Below are positions 1-7,822 of a stretch of DNA of 64,000 nt, in pieces. The position numbers were made by a program, and so were the translations under genes. The stretch comes from an uncultured Lachnospiraceae bacterium (lineage in GTDB: Bacteria; Bacillota; Clostridia; Lachnospirales; Lachnospiraceae), in contig USGU01000001.1 in assembly GCA_900554415.1 (NCBI GenBank), positions 186,001 to 250,000 of the forward strand, in the 5' to 3' direction. Every line of letters starts with the position of its first letter. Position 1 is the first letter of the stretch. The notes below the pieces were generated by a model that worked only from the letters and a program-made list of their open reading frames with translations, was not told the DNA's origin and did not search any database.

Positions 1-9
1 ATGTCATTA

Positions 10-708
10 CTATTTTTTATCCTGGTCTGACGGTGCTTTCGAATGCTCTGCTCTTATCAGTTCACGAAGCTTCTGAAATGCTTCCTTGATTCCACCCACT
101 TCATCTATCAATCCCTCTGCCACTGCCTCTTTCCCTTCCAGCATGGTCCCTACATCTTTCACAAGCTGTGTAGAATCCAGCATTAGTTCTTCGATTCTCT
201 CCTGACTCATATTGGAATGTGCTGCGAGAAACCCAGTAATCCGGTCCTGTGTTTTCTCCATATTCCGAAGGCTCTGTGCTACTCCGATAAACATTCCGGA
301 GCTTCGAACCGGATGAATCACCATGGTTCCGCTTTCCACAATAAAAGAGTAATCTGCCGAAACCGCAAGTGGACCCCCAATAGAATGACAGCCGCCAAGC
401 ACCAGTGAAACAGTCGGCTTGCTGAGACTGGCTATCATTTCCGCAATCGCTAGTCCCGCTTCCACGTCCCCTCCAAGCGTATTCAATAAAATCAGTACAC
501 CGTCAATTTCATTATCATTTTCTATCTGCGCAAGTTTAGGGAGTAAATGCTCATATTTGGTCGCTTTCGTATTACCAGAAACGGCCTCATGCCCTTCTAC
601 CTCCCCGATAATGGTAATCAGTTCAATTTTTCCATGCCCGTTTTCTTTGAGCGGAAGGCTTCCCATCTCTTTTAAATGCTGGTCTTCCTTTTCCATATCT
701 TCTGCCAT
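10..708 (-). CDS. tepA: ClpP-like serine peptidase of the TepA/YmfB family
   Basis: A 232-residue ClpP-fold protease-like protein. The oxyanion-region motif NTLGGDVEAG is at residues 76-85. The likely nucleophile is Ser109 in GGCHSIGG and the likely general base is His132 in VIHPVR, so the ClpP Ser-His pair is in order. The charged 30-residue N-terminus and the GGCHSIG form of the nucleophile motif match the TepA group rather than housekeeping ClpP. In Bacillus this family lies beside spoIIIE/ftsK, and the downstream side here is outside the window. Start ATG follows GGAG by 7 nt. No signal peptide or membrane segment is seen. The true substrate of this family is not well established; cytosolic proteolysis is inferred. 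Confidence 0.8.
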   Translation of the reverse strand: MAEDMEKEDQHLKEMGSLPLKENGHGKIELITIIGEVEGHEAVSGNTKATKYEHLLPKLAQIENDNEIDGVLILLNTLGGDVEAGLAIAEMIASLSKPTVSLVLGGCHSIGGPLAVSADYSFIVESGTMVIHPVRSSGMFIGVAQSLRNMEKTQDRITGFLAAHSNMSQERIEELMLDSTQLVKDVGTMLEGKEAVAEGLIDEVGGIKEAFQKLRELIRAEHSKAPSDQDKK

Positions 709-748
709 AATCTATCTCCATTTCCTGTATTTTAAGACATATTATGCA

Positions 749-786
749 CAAAAAAACTCTGGCTATTCTCAACGAATGCCAGAGTT
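749..786 (-). terminator. Rho-independent terminator downstream of metY
   Basis: A 9-bp stem, AACTCTGGC paired with GCCAGAGTT, with a 14-nt loop. On the minus strand it runs into a T-tract, ending transcription from the yebC-metY unit before tepA. Confidence 0.8.
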
Positions 787-842
787 CTGTTTCTCATAGT
801 TTCCATTCTTAACTATTTTAAGTGTCAGATGTTAGCTGCATT

Positions 843-2123
843 TTATACGCAGGCAAGTGCCTGTTCCAAATCTGCAATAATATCTTCTATATTTTCAATC
901 CCCACACTGAAACGAATCAGGTCAGGCTGTACACCAGCTTCCAGCAATTCCTGTTCGTTCATCTGTCTGTGTGTATGACTTGCCGGGTGAAGCACGCAGC
1001 TTCTTGCATCAGCAACATGTGTCACAATGGCAATCATCTTCAGATTATCCATCATACGGACTGCTGCCTCGCGGCCACCCTTAATACCAAAGGTAATTAC
1101 GCCGCAGGTTCCGTTTGGCATGTATTTCTGTGCCAAATCATAATACTGGTCACCCTCCATAGATGGACAGTTTACCCATGCAACCTTTTCGTGATTCTTT
1201 AAATATTTTGCTGCTGCAAGCGCATTTTCACAATGTCTTGGCACACGCAGATGTAAGGTTTCAAGACCAAGGTTTAACAAGAATGAGTTCTGCGGTGAAG
1301 GAATGGAACCAAGGTCACGCATCATCTGAGCTGTTGCCTTTGTAATGTAAGCACCTTTTCCAAAGCGTTCTGTATATACCAGTCCGTGATAAGTCTCATC
1401 CGGCGTAGTAAGTCCCGGGAATTTGTCCGCATATTTGTTCCAGTCAAAATTACCACTGTCTATAATGGCACCGCCTACGCAGGCTGCATGTCCATCCATA
1501 TATTTTGTAGTAGAATGAGTAACGATATCTGCGCCCCATTCAAATGGACGGCAGTTGATTGGTGTTGCAAACGTATTGTCCACAATCAATGGTACACCAT
1601 GTGCATGAGCAGCTTTGGCAAATTTCTCAATATCTAGAACAGTAAGTGCCGGATTGGCAATGGTTTCCCCTACTACAGCCTTAGTGTTCTCCTGAAATGC
1701 TGCATTCAATTCTTCTTCCGAACAATTCGGGTCTACAAATGTTGCTGCAATTCCCATCTTGCGGATAGTATGTGCATACAAGTTATATGTACCACCATAT
1801 ACGGCAGCCGAACAGATGATATGATCTCCTGCCTCTGCAATATTCATGATTGCATAGAAATTTGCTGCCTGGCCGGAAGAAGTAAGCATACCTGCCACTC
1901 CACCTTCCATATCGCAGATTTTCGCTGCTACTGCATCATTGGTCGGATTCTGAAGTCTGGTATAAAAGTAACCAGACGCTTCTAAATCAAACAATTTTCC
2001 CATCTCATCACTGTTATCGTATTTGAACGTAGTGCTCTGGTAAATCGGAAGGATTCTTGGCTCTCCGTTCTTTGGTGTATATCCTGACTGAATACACTTT
2101 GTCTCAATCTTATAATCACTCAT
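843..2123 (-). CDS. metY: O-acetylhomoserine sulfhydrylase (homocysteine synthase)
   Basis: A 426-residue PLP enzyme of the Cys/Met metabolism family. It converts O-acetylhomoserine plus sulphide (or methanethiol) to homocysteine (or methionine) in the cytosol. The PLP lysine is Lys207 in HSTTKYMDG, and the family motifs TSSGQAAN (81-88) and VDNTFATP (181-188) are present. The length is normal for MetY and longer than cystathionine gamma-synthases. AAGGAG lies 9 nt before the ATG. It follows yebC by 30 nt and appears co-transcribed with it. No S-box or T-box is seen in the short gap, so methionine control, if any, is not visible here. Confidence 0.92.
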   Translation of the reverse strand: MSDYKIETKCIQSGYTPKNGEPRILPIYQSTTFKYDNSDEMGKLFDLEASGYFYTRLQNPTNDAVAAKICDMEGGVAGMLTSSGQAANFYAIMNIAEAGDHIICSAAVYGGTYNLYAHTIRKMGIAATFVDPNCSEEELNAAFQENTKAVVGETIANPALTVLDIEKFAKAAHAHGVPLIVDNTFATPINCRPFEWGADIVTHSTTKYMDGHAACVGGAIIDSGNFDWNKYADKFPGLTTPDETYHGLVYTERFGKGAYITKATAQMMRDLGSIPSPQNSFLLNLGLETLHLRVPRHCENALAAAKYLKNHEKVAWVNCPSMEGDQYYDLAQKYMPNGTCGVITFGIKGGREAAVRMMDNLKMIAIVTHVADARSCVLHPASHTHRQMNEQELLEAGVQPDLIRFSVGIENIEDIIADLEQALACV

Positions 2124-2153
2124 TCCTGTTTTCTCCTTATTTGCTACTACTGA

Positions 2154-2888
2154 TTATTCTTCTTCCCAGTTGTGGTACACTTCCTGCACATCATCGTCAT
2201 CTTCAAGAAGGTCTAAGGTCTTCTGAATGTTCTTAATATCTTCTTCATTCGTCAGTGCCACATAGGTCTGCGGAATCATGGTTACTTCTGCACTGGCCAT
2301 TGGAATTCCTGCTTCCTCCAGTGCAAGACGTACATCACTGAAATCATCTGGCTCAGTGAGGATTTCGAAGCTGTCTTCCTCTTCTGCGAAATCAGCAGCG
2401 CCTGCATCCAGTGCCTGCATCATTAACTCGTCAGCATCCATATCACATTCTTCTTTATCGATGATAATCTGACCTTTTTTATCAAACATGAAAGATACAC
2501 ATCCAGATGTACCAATGTTTCCTTTTCCTTTTGTAAATGCATTTCTTACGTTAGATGCAGTACGGTTACGGTTATCGGTAAGTGCTTCTACGATAATTGC
2601 AGTACCGTTTGGTCCGTATCCTTCATAAGTAATATGTTCATAGTTATCAGCAGCGCCTTCGCCTGCTGCCTTTTTGATACTTCTGTCAATATTGTCATTT
2701 GGCATGTTATTTGCTTTTGCCTTTGCAATCGCATCGCGAAGTCTGCTGTTATTTGCCGGGTCCGGTCCGCCGCCTTCTTTTACGGCTACAGCGATTTCAC
2801 GTCCGATTTTTGTAAAGATTTTTCCTTTAGCAGCATCATTTTTTTCTTTTTTATGCTTAATATTAGCAAATTTTGAATGTCCTGACAT
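2154..2888 (-). CDS. yebC: YebC/TACO1 family protein
   Basis: A 244-residue protein starting MSGHSKFANIKHKKEKND, the hallmark of the YebC/TACO1 family. The length and the acidic C-terminus are typical. The family was first annotated as transcriptional regulators; later work ties members to easing ribosome stalling, for example at proline runs. Here it is first in a two-gene unit with metY, with AGAGGG 7 nt before the ATG and its own promoter upstream. Orthologues are usually chromosomal singletons, so the link to metY is probably positional rather than functional. Confidence 0.93.
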   Translation of the reverse strand: MSGHSKFANIKHKKEKNDAAKGKIFTKIGREIAVAVKEGGGPDPANNSRLRDAIAKAKANNMPNDNIDRSIKKAAGEGAADNYEHITYEGYGPNGTAIIVEALTDNRNRTASNVRNAFTKGKGNIGTSGCVSFMFDKKGQIIIDKEECDMDADELMMQALDAGAADFAEEEDSFEILTEPDDFSDVRLALEEAGIPMASAEVTMIPQTYVALTNEEDIKNIQKTLDLLEDDDDVQEVYHNWEEE

Positions 2889-2937
2889 TGTATATCCCTC
2901 TTTCTATCTCTTTATCTGTTTCTTCAAAGTCCTATCT

Positions 2938-2966
2938 ATTTTACCACTCTTTCAAATCCTTGACAA
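2938..2966 (-). promoter_or_regulatory. Sigma-A promoter for yebC-metY
   Basis: On the minus strand, TTGTCA (2961-2966), a 17-nt spacer, then TAAAAT (2938-2943). It lies between the CBS-domain gene and yebC, about 50 nt before the yebC start. Confidence 0.6.
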
Positions 2967-2972
2967 GGAAAA

Positions 2973-3836
2973 CTATTCTGTTTCCTGTTTTGCCCGCTCA
3001 ATCTTTATCTTACGGATTGTATTGTTGTCTACTGAAAGAACAGTAAATATATATCCTTCAAACCGTATGGTACATTTTTCCTCTTCTGACGGAATCCGGT
3101 CCAGACACTCAATCAGATAACCGTTAATCGTGTCATAGTCTTCTTCCTCAAAATCAATTCCCAGAAGGTCTTCGATATCTTCCAGCTGCGTCAGACCATC
3201 TACTATATATGTACCGTCAGTTTGTTTCACAATCATTTCGTCTTCTTCGTCATATTCATCCTGAATATTTCCAACTATTTCCTCGACAATATCTTCCATA
3301 GTCACGATTCCGGCAGTCTGTCCGTATTCGTCCACCACAATCATCATCAGTGACTTTTCACTGAGCATCTGCTGGAATATTTTATCAATACTTTTCGTTT
3401 CCGGTATAAATCGCACCGGTCTGATTAAGCCTTCCAAGTCCTTTACCGGAATACCATGCTTTTCTTCGTTCAGATAATATTTAATTGCATCACGCAGATG
3501 CACGATTCCTATGATTTCGTCAATATCTTCCCCATATACCGGGAAACGGGAATAATTTTCTTCTACAAAAAACTGCATTGCCTCCGACAGTATCATATTT
3601 CCATCCAGTGCCACAATATTTTTCCTGTGGGTCATCACGTCCTTTGCATCTGTATCCATGTACACAAATACATTTCCTATCATCTGCATTTCCCGTTTTC
3701 CAATGACTCCTCTGTGATAAGCCTCTTCAATCTTATCTGCCATTTCCTCGGCAATCTGCTCCTGGTCCTCATTGTCTGCAAATAAATTCCGCATTCTCTG
3801 CAGCAGACTGTTTCCTTCTTCCATACCCTGTGCCAT
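2973..3836 (-). CDS. CBS-pair/CorC_HlyC domain protein, soluble (hemolysin-like)
   Basis: A 287-residue protein with two CBS motifs at about residues 60-190 (VMTHRKNIVALD and the ...MMIVVDEYGQTAGIVTMEDIVEEIVGNI block) followed by a CorC_HlyC domain (about 205-280). It has no membrane segments, so it resembles CorC rather than the DUF21-containing CNNM transporters. CorC-type proteins are associated with Mg2+/Co2+ efflux; the older hemolysin label has little support. It sits 10 nt after mazF in an nnr-alr-mazF-CBS run. AAAGGAG is very close to the ATG; an internal Met5 is possible but lies too far from that site. Confidence 0.8.
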   Translation of the reverse strand: MAQGMEEGNSLLQRMRNLFADNEDQEQIAEEMADKIEEAYHRGVIGKREMQMIGNVFVYMDTDAKDVMTHRKNIVALDGNMILSEAMQFFVEENYSRFPVYGEDIDEIIGIVHLRDAIKYYLNEEKHGIPVKDLEGLIRPVRFIPETKSIDKIFQQMLSEKSLMMIVVDEYGQTAGIVTMEDIVEEIVGNIQDEYDEEDEMIVKQTDGTYIVDGLTQLEDIEDLLGIDFEEEDYDTINGYLIECLDRIPSEEEKCTIRFEGYIFTVLSVDNNTIRKIKIERAKQETE

Positions 3837-3846
3837 TCTCCTTTTA

Positions 3847-4203
3847 TTATGTATGAAGCATCAGGCTGATCAGTAATGCTTCATCTACTTTTTTCATCAG
3901 TTTGTGGTCTACACGGCAGACATATTCTTTCAGCCGTTGTTTGTCTATCGTCCGTATCTGTTCTAATAATACAACAGAATCCTTTACAATTCCATAATCT
4001 CTAGAACTGATTTCCACATGTGTCGGCAGTTTCGCTTTATTCATTCTGGACGTAATTGCCGCACATATTACCGTAGGACTGTGTTTATTTCCTATATCAT
4101 TCTGTATAATTAATACAGGCCGGATTCCCCCTTGTTCGGAGCCCACCACCGGACTTAAATCCGCATAATATATATCACCACGTTTCATCTGCACATCATT
4201 CAC
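3847..4203 (-). CDS. mazF: MazF/NdoA-type endoribonuclease toxin
   Basis: A 118-residue PemK/MazF protein that cleaves mRNA at short sequences. Residues 6-30 (MKRGDIYYADLSPVVGSEQG...RPVL) and the block DSVVLLEQIRTIDKQRL closely match Bacillus NdoA (EndoA). GGAG lies 5 nt upstream of the chosen ATG. The gene follows alr as in Bacillus, but the usual antitoxin gene between alr and mazF is absent: the 67-nt gap cannot code for one. The toxin looks intact. An antitoxin may be encoded elsewhere or be a different family. Confidence 0.9.
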   Translation of the reverse strand: MNDVQMKRGDIYYADLSPVVGSEQGGIRPVLIIQNDIGNKHSPTVICAAITSRMNKAKLPTHVEISSRDYGIVKDSVVLLEQIRTIDKQRLKEYVCRVDHKLMKKVDEALLISLMLHT

Positions 4204-4270
4204 ACTCCACTTTCAAGATAGTTCTATCATTGCCATCTTTTGTAGCATGTATTCTATGCAGTTTCAAAAA

Positions 4271-5434
4271 CTAAAAACAATCTGTCTGTTCTACAATCTT
4301 TCCGTTCATCACGTACTCTCTTGGAACACGCTTGTTAATATCGCAGATAAACTCATAATTAAATCGTCCAGATAATTCACTCAACGTATCCACTGACAAA
4401 AATGCGTCTTCACTCTCGCCCGCTATCGTCGCCCAGTCTCCAAAAGCGGTCTCTGGAATCTGTGTCACATCTACCATCATCTGGTCCATGCACACTCTTC
4501 CCAAAATTGGAGCCATCTTGCCGTGAAGCAGAACAATTCCTTTATTCGAAAGACTTCTCGGATATCCGTCTCCATAGCCAATCGAAATGGTTGCTACACG
4601 CATTCTCTCTTCGGCTTCAAAGGTTCCTCCATAGCTGACCTGTGTGCCCTTTTCAATCCATTTCACATGAGTAACCTGTGCAAATATCTGCATGGCAGGT
4701 TTAAGCGAAACGGTACGCTTATCTACCTCATTGGACGGGTACAGGCCATACATTGCAATTCCGGCTCTTGCCAAATCCATATTTACCTCCGGCATATCCA
4801 GAATACCTGCACTGTTGGAGCAATGGTAATACGTAAAGGTTACTCCTCTTTCCTGTAACTTTTCTTTCATCCATAAATACCCCTCTGCCTGCTTTCTGGT
4901 CGGCTGCTTGTCGTATTCATCTGCCTTGGAAAAATGAGTATAAAGTCCTTCCAGTTCTAGTCCCGGAAGTGCTGCTATTTTACAAATCATTTCTACACTT
5001 TCTTCCGAAACCGGGAATCCCAGTCTGGACATGCCTGTATCCAGTTTCACATGAACGTATGCCCTTTTTCCCTTGGAAATTGCTTTATCTGACATCATTT
5101 CTGCCATATGATAATCATAAACAGTCATGCGGATTTCATGGTCCAATACTTCTTCCATCTGCTCTGGGAAAATACCTCCAAGGCACAAAACCGGCTTTTT
5201 GACACCTTCTTTCCGAAGATGAATTCCCTCTTCTACAGTGGCAACCGCATACCCCCAGACATAGTCCATCTGCTCCATCATTCTTGCAATTGGACCTGCT
5301 CCATGTCCATAAGCGTCCGTTTTCACCACTGCAATCATCTGTGTGCCTTCCTTCAGATTTGCATGCATCTGTTCCATATTTTCCTTAATTGCATCTAAAT
5401 CTATGACTGCCTTGACTCTCGTATACTGTTTCAT
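4271..5434 (-). CDS. alr: Alanine racemase
   Basis: A 387-residue fold-type III PLP enzyme interconverting L- and D-alanine for peptidoglycan. The PLP lysine lies in AVVKTDAYGHG and the catalytic Tyr in QVSYGGTF. The open frame extends 11 codons further upstream, but the start at 5434 is preferred: GAGGAG lies about 7 nt before it, it begins MKQYTRVKAVIDLDAI as the family does, and it falls just after the nnr stop instead of overlapping it. It is in a tight run nnr-alr-mazF. The length is normal. Confidence 0.95.
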   Translation of the reverse strand: MKQYTRVKAVIDLDAIKENMEQMHANLKEGTQMIAVVKTDAYGHGAGPIARMMEQMDYVWGYAVATVEEGIHLRKEGVKKPVLCLGGIFPEQMEEVLDHEIRMTVYDYHMAEMMSDKAISKGKRAYVHVKLDTGMSRLGFPVSEESVEMICKIAALPGLELEGLYTHFSKADEYDKQPTRKQAEGYLWMKEKLQERGVTFTYYHCSNSAGILDMPEVNMDLARAGIAMYGLYPSNEVDKRTVSLKPAMQIFAQVTHVKWIEKGTQVSYGGTFEAEERMRVATISIGYGDGYPRSLSNKGIVLLHGKMAPILGRVCMDQMMVDVTQIPETAFGDWATIAGESEDAFLSVDTLSELSGRFNYEFICDINKRVPREYVMNGKIVEQTDCF

Positions 5435-5435
5435 T

Positions 5436-6944
5436 TTATAACTCCTCGATTCTCCTGAGCACATCACTTATGCCCTCTATAATATCCTGTGCCAGTACGC
5501 TGTATGCGCCCTTGCTTTCTCTGGCTGCATCTCCGCCAAGTCCATGTAAATAAACGCCAAGAACTGCCGCCTCATAAGGGGCTGCTCCCTGAGCCATAAT
5601 TCCGGTAATCACCCCGGCAAGCACATCACCTGCACCTGCTTTTGCCATAGCTGCATTTCCGGAAACATTCAGATAGATTTGCTTCCCTTTTCCTGTGACC
5701 AGAGTCCGGCTGTCCTTCAGGGCTGTATAAACATCGTATTTCACTACAAAATCTTTTAAAACTTCTTTGCGTTTTTCTTTTATCTGTGCAACACTGTTTC
5801 CACTTATCCGTTCCATTTCCTTCATATGCGGTGTGAAAATATATGCTGCCCTTTTTCCCATTCGTTCTTCTTCCGTAAAACCGGACCAGATATTTAATCC
5901 ATCCGCATCCAGTACACACGGTTTCTCGTTCTGCTGCCATACAAACTTCACAAGCTTTTCCGATGTCCGGCTTCTTCCAAGCCCGCTTCCCATGCAGACT
6001 ACATCTGCCCAGTCAAGTAGTGACTGTAATTCGCCAAATGGTTCTTCCTCTTCACTCTGATAGGTTGTCAGAACTGCCTCTGGCAATAACTGCTGAAGAA
6101 TCTGGCGGTTGGACTCATCTGTGTAAATCCGCACCAGCCCTGCTCCTGTCACGTATGCCGCTTTTGCCGCAAGATATGCCGCACCTGACATCCCCTTGCT
6201 CCCTGCAATTACCAGCACTTTTCCGTAGGTTCCTTTATTCGAATCCGGCCTGCGCTTTGGCATATGAGCTTTCAAATCGCCCTGTTCAAAGTGATAATAT
6301 ACATCCGAGTCCTTTTCAAGCTCCGGATTCCAGATTCCGATAGGACGGACCATCAGTTTTCCCGTATAAGCTGCACCCGGATGATAAAGCTGTCCTGCTT
6401 TGGCATATGCAAATGTAACTGTCAAATCTGCCCGGAAAACGCAGCCGAGTATCGCTCCTGTATCTGCAGAAATACCGGATGCAATATCCACTGCTACTTT
6501 GTAACCCTGATACTGGTTCATCCGTTCAATCACATTTGCATATCTGCCTTCAATTTTTCTGCAAAGTCCGATTCCAAACACTGCATCTATAATGACATCG
6601 TATTCTTTGTCAGGCAATTCCGTCACAATAGGAACCCCTATTTTCTGCAAAATTTCCATTTGTTTCTCTGTCTCGGGACTGCGCGATTCCATTTTCCCGA
6701 CAAAAGCTGCTTCTACGCAAATACCTTCTTCATACAGCATCCTTGCAACTGCAAAACCATCTCCGCCATTATTTCCAGAACCGCACACAACCAGTGCCGT
6801 ATGAGCATCTGGCTTTTCCTGCTTTATCATTTCCACACACTGCTGTGAAGCCCGTTCCATCAGCACCAGTGACGGAATTCCTATCTGCTGAATCATACGG
6901 CTGTCTGACGCTTTCATCTGGTCTGCATTCAGAACATATTTCAT
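5436..6944 (-). CDS. nnr: Bifunctional NAD(P)H-hydrate epimerase / ADP-dependent dehydratase
   Basis: A 502-residue fusion that repairs damaged NADH/NADPH hydrates. The N-terminal YjeF_N epimerase domain (about 1-215) contains CGSGNNGGDGFAVARML. The C-terminal ribokinase-like dehydratase domain (about 225-495) contains GSKGMSGAAYLAAKAA and the GNAAMAKAGAGDVLAGVI nucleotide motif. AAGGAG precedes the ATG. It is translated just before alr with almost no gap, a common clostridial arrangement. Length and domain order are typical. Confidence 0.94.
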   Translation of the reverse strand: MKYVLNADQMKASDSRMIQQIGIPSLVLMERASQQCVEMIKQEKPDAHTALVVCGSGNNGGDGFAVARMLYEEGICVEAAFVGKMESRSPETEKQMEILQKIGVPIVTELPDKEYDVIIDAVFGIGLCRKIEGRYANVIERMNQYQGYKVAVDIASGISADTGAILGCVFRADLTVTFAYAKAGQLYHPGAAYTGKLMVRPIGIWNPELEKDSDVYYHFEQGDLKAHMPKRRPDSNKGTYGKVLVIAGSKGMSGAAYLAAKAAYVTGAGLVRIYTDESNRQILQQLLPEAVLTTYQSEEEEPFGELQSLLDWADVVCMGSGLGRSRTSEKLVKFVWQQNEKPCVLDADGLNIWSGFTEEERMGKRAAYIFTPHMKEMERISGNSVAQIKEKRKEVLKDFVVKYDVYTALKDSRTLVTGKGKQIYLNVSGNAAMAKAGAGDVLAGVITGIMAQGAAPYEAAVLGVYLHGLGGDAARESKGAYSVLAQDIIEGISDVLRRIEEL

Positions 6945-6989
6945 GCTAATCTCTCCTTATATATCTGCTTTACAAGTTACCGGTGTAAA

Positions 6990-7026
6990 CGCAAAACGAC
7001 GTGCAGGAACGCTTCCCCCACACGTC
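6990..7026 (-). terminator. Terminator downstream of rex
   Basis: Stem GACGTG/CACGTC with a partly paired interior (GGGGAA/TTCC), followed on the minus strand by GTTTTG. It separates rex from nnr-alr-mazF. Confidence 0.6.
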
Positions 7027-7036
7027 ATCATTTTCC

Positions 7037-7696
7037 CTATTCTTTATGGTGTTCCTCGTTATATCTTGCCAGATTATACGATAAACGCATCAGGCTTTCC
7101 GATATATGAACATTCTCAACAATAACGTCTTCCGGTAAATTCAAATCGGTATGTGCAAAGTTCAGAATTGCCTTCACCCCATGCTTTGCCAGAATTGCTG
7201 CAAGTTCTACCGCAGCCGTCTTAGGGATGGTAAGCACTCCAATCTCTGCCGGATGTTCCACCAGAAAGTTCTCCAGTTCTTCGACAGGTTGTACCGGAAT
7301 ACCACGGACACTTGTCCCAATCACTTCCGGGTCATGGTCAAACATTCCCGTCAGAACAAATCCACGCTTTTCAAAAGCCGCATAGTTGGCAAGTGCCTTC
7401 CCCAGATTTCCTGAGCCTACGATTACCATACTGTGGGCGACATCTATTCCAAGAATCTTTCCAATCTCACCATGTAAATATTTTACATTATATCCATAAC
7501 CCTGCTGTCCGAATCCGCCAAAGTTATTCAAATCCTGACGAATCTGTGACGCAGTCACTTTCATCCTTTTACTTAACTCATTAGATGAAATACGCTCTAC
7601 CCCATTCTCCAACAATTCCCCTAGATAGCGGTAATAGCGTGGCAGTCTTCTAATGACAGCCTGCGATATTTGTCTCTCTCTCACTGTGTTATCCAC
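7037..7696 (-). CDS. rex: Redox-sensing transcriptional repressor Rex
   Basis: A 219-residue NADH-responsive repressor. The N-terminal winged helix (about 1-80) begins ISQAVIRRLPRYYRYL and holds RISSNELSKRMKVTASQIRQDL. The C-terminal Rossmann domain contains IVGSGNLGKALANY (about 93-106). Rex represses fermentation, hydrogenase and NAD-linked genes when NADH is low. It is divergent from an ABC-F gene, similar to the Bacillus ydiF-rex neighbourhood. Rex-like sites upstream of ackA and gap in this same window are plausible targets. Length is normal. Confidence 0.97.
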   Translation of the reverse strand: MDNTVRERQISQAVIRRLPRYYRYLGELLENGVERISSNELSKRMKVTASQIRQDLNNFGGFGQQGYGYNVKYLHGEIGKILGIDVAHSMVIVGSGNLGKALANYAAFEKRGFVLTGMFDHDPEVIGTSVRGIPVQPVEELENFLVEHPAEIGVLTIPKTAAVELAAILAKHGVKAILNFAHTDLNLPEDVIVENVHISESLMRLSYNLARYNEEHHKE

Positions 7697-7717
7697 CTTT
7701 AAAACCGTTTTTCCCTT

Positions 7718-7746
7718 ATTATAGTAAGTTCAAATAAAAATGTCAA
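7718..7746 (-). promoter_or_regulatory. Consensus sigma-A promoter for rex
   Basis: Minus strand TTGACA (7741-7746), 17-nt spacer, TATAAT (7718-7723): a perfect match to consensus, about 22 nt before the rex start. It implies strong basal transcription of the repressor. No clear Rex palindrome overlaps it. Confidence 0.85.
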
Positions 7747-7755
7747 ACTTAATAG

Positions 7756-7783
7756 TTGTTTTTTACCCTGTTTTCGATATAAT
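7756..7783 (+). promoter_or_regulatory. Sigma-A promoter for the ABC-F gene
   Basis: TTGTTT (7756-7761), 16-nt spacer, TATAAT (7778-7783). It lies about 40 nt before the start codon, back to back with the rex promoter. Confidence 0.65.
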
Positions 7784-7822
7784 TATTAATTGACTGAAAC
7801 ACTCACAAGGAGGGAATAATAC

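Noticed and set aside
2124..2153. S-box or T-box leader for metY
   Set aside because: Only 30 nt separate yebC and metY; there is no space for a riboswitch.
4204..4270. Possible MazE antitoxin gene between alr and mazF
   Set aside because: The gap is only 67 nt and has no open frame of useful length.
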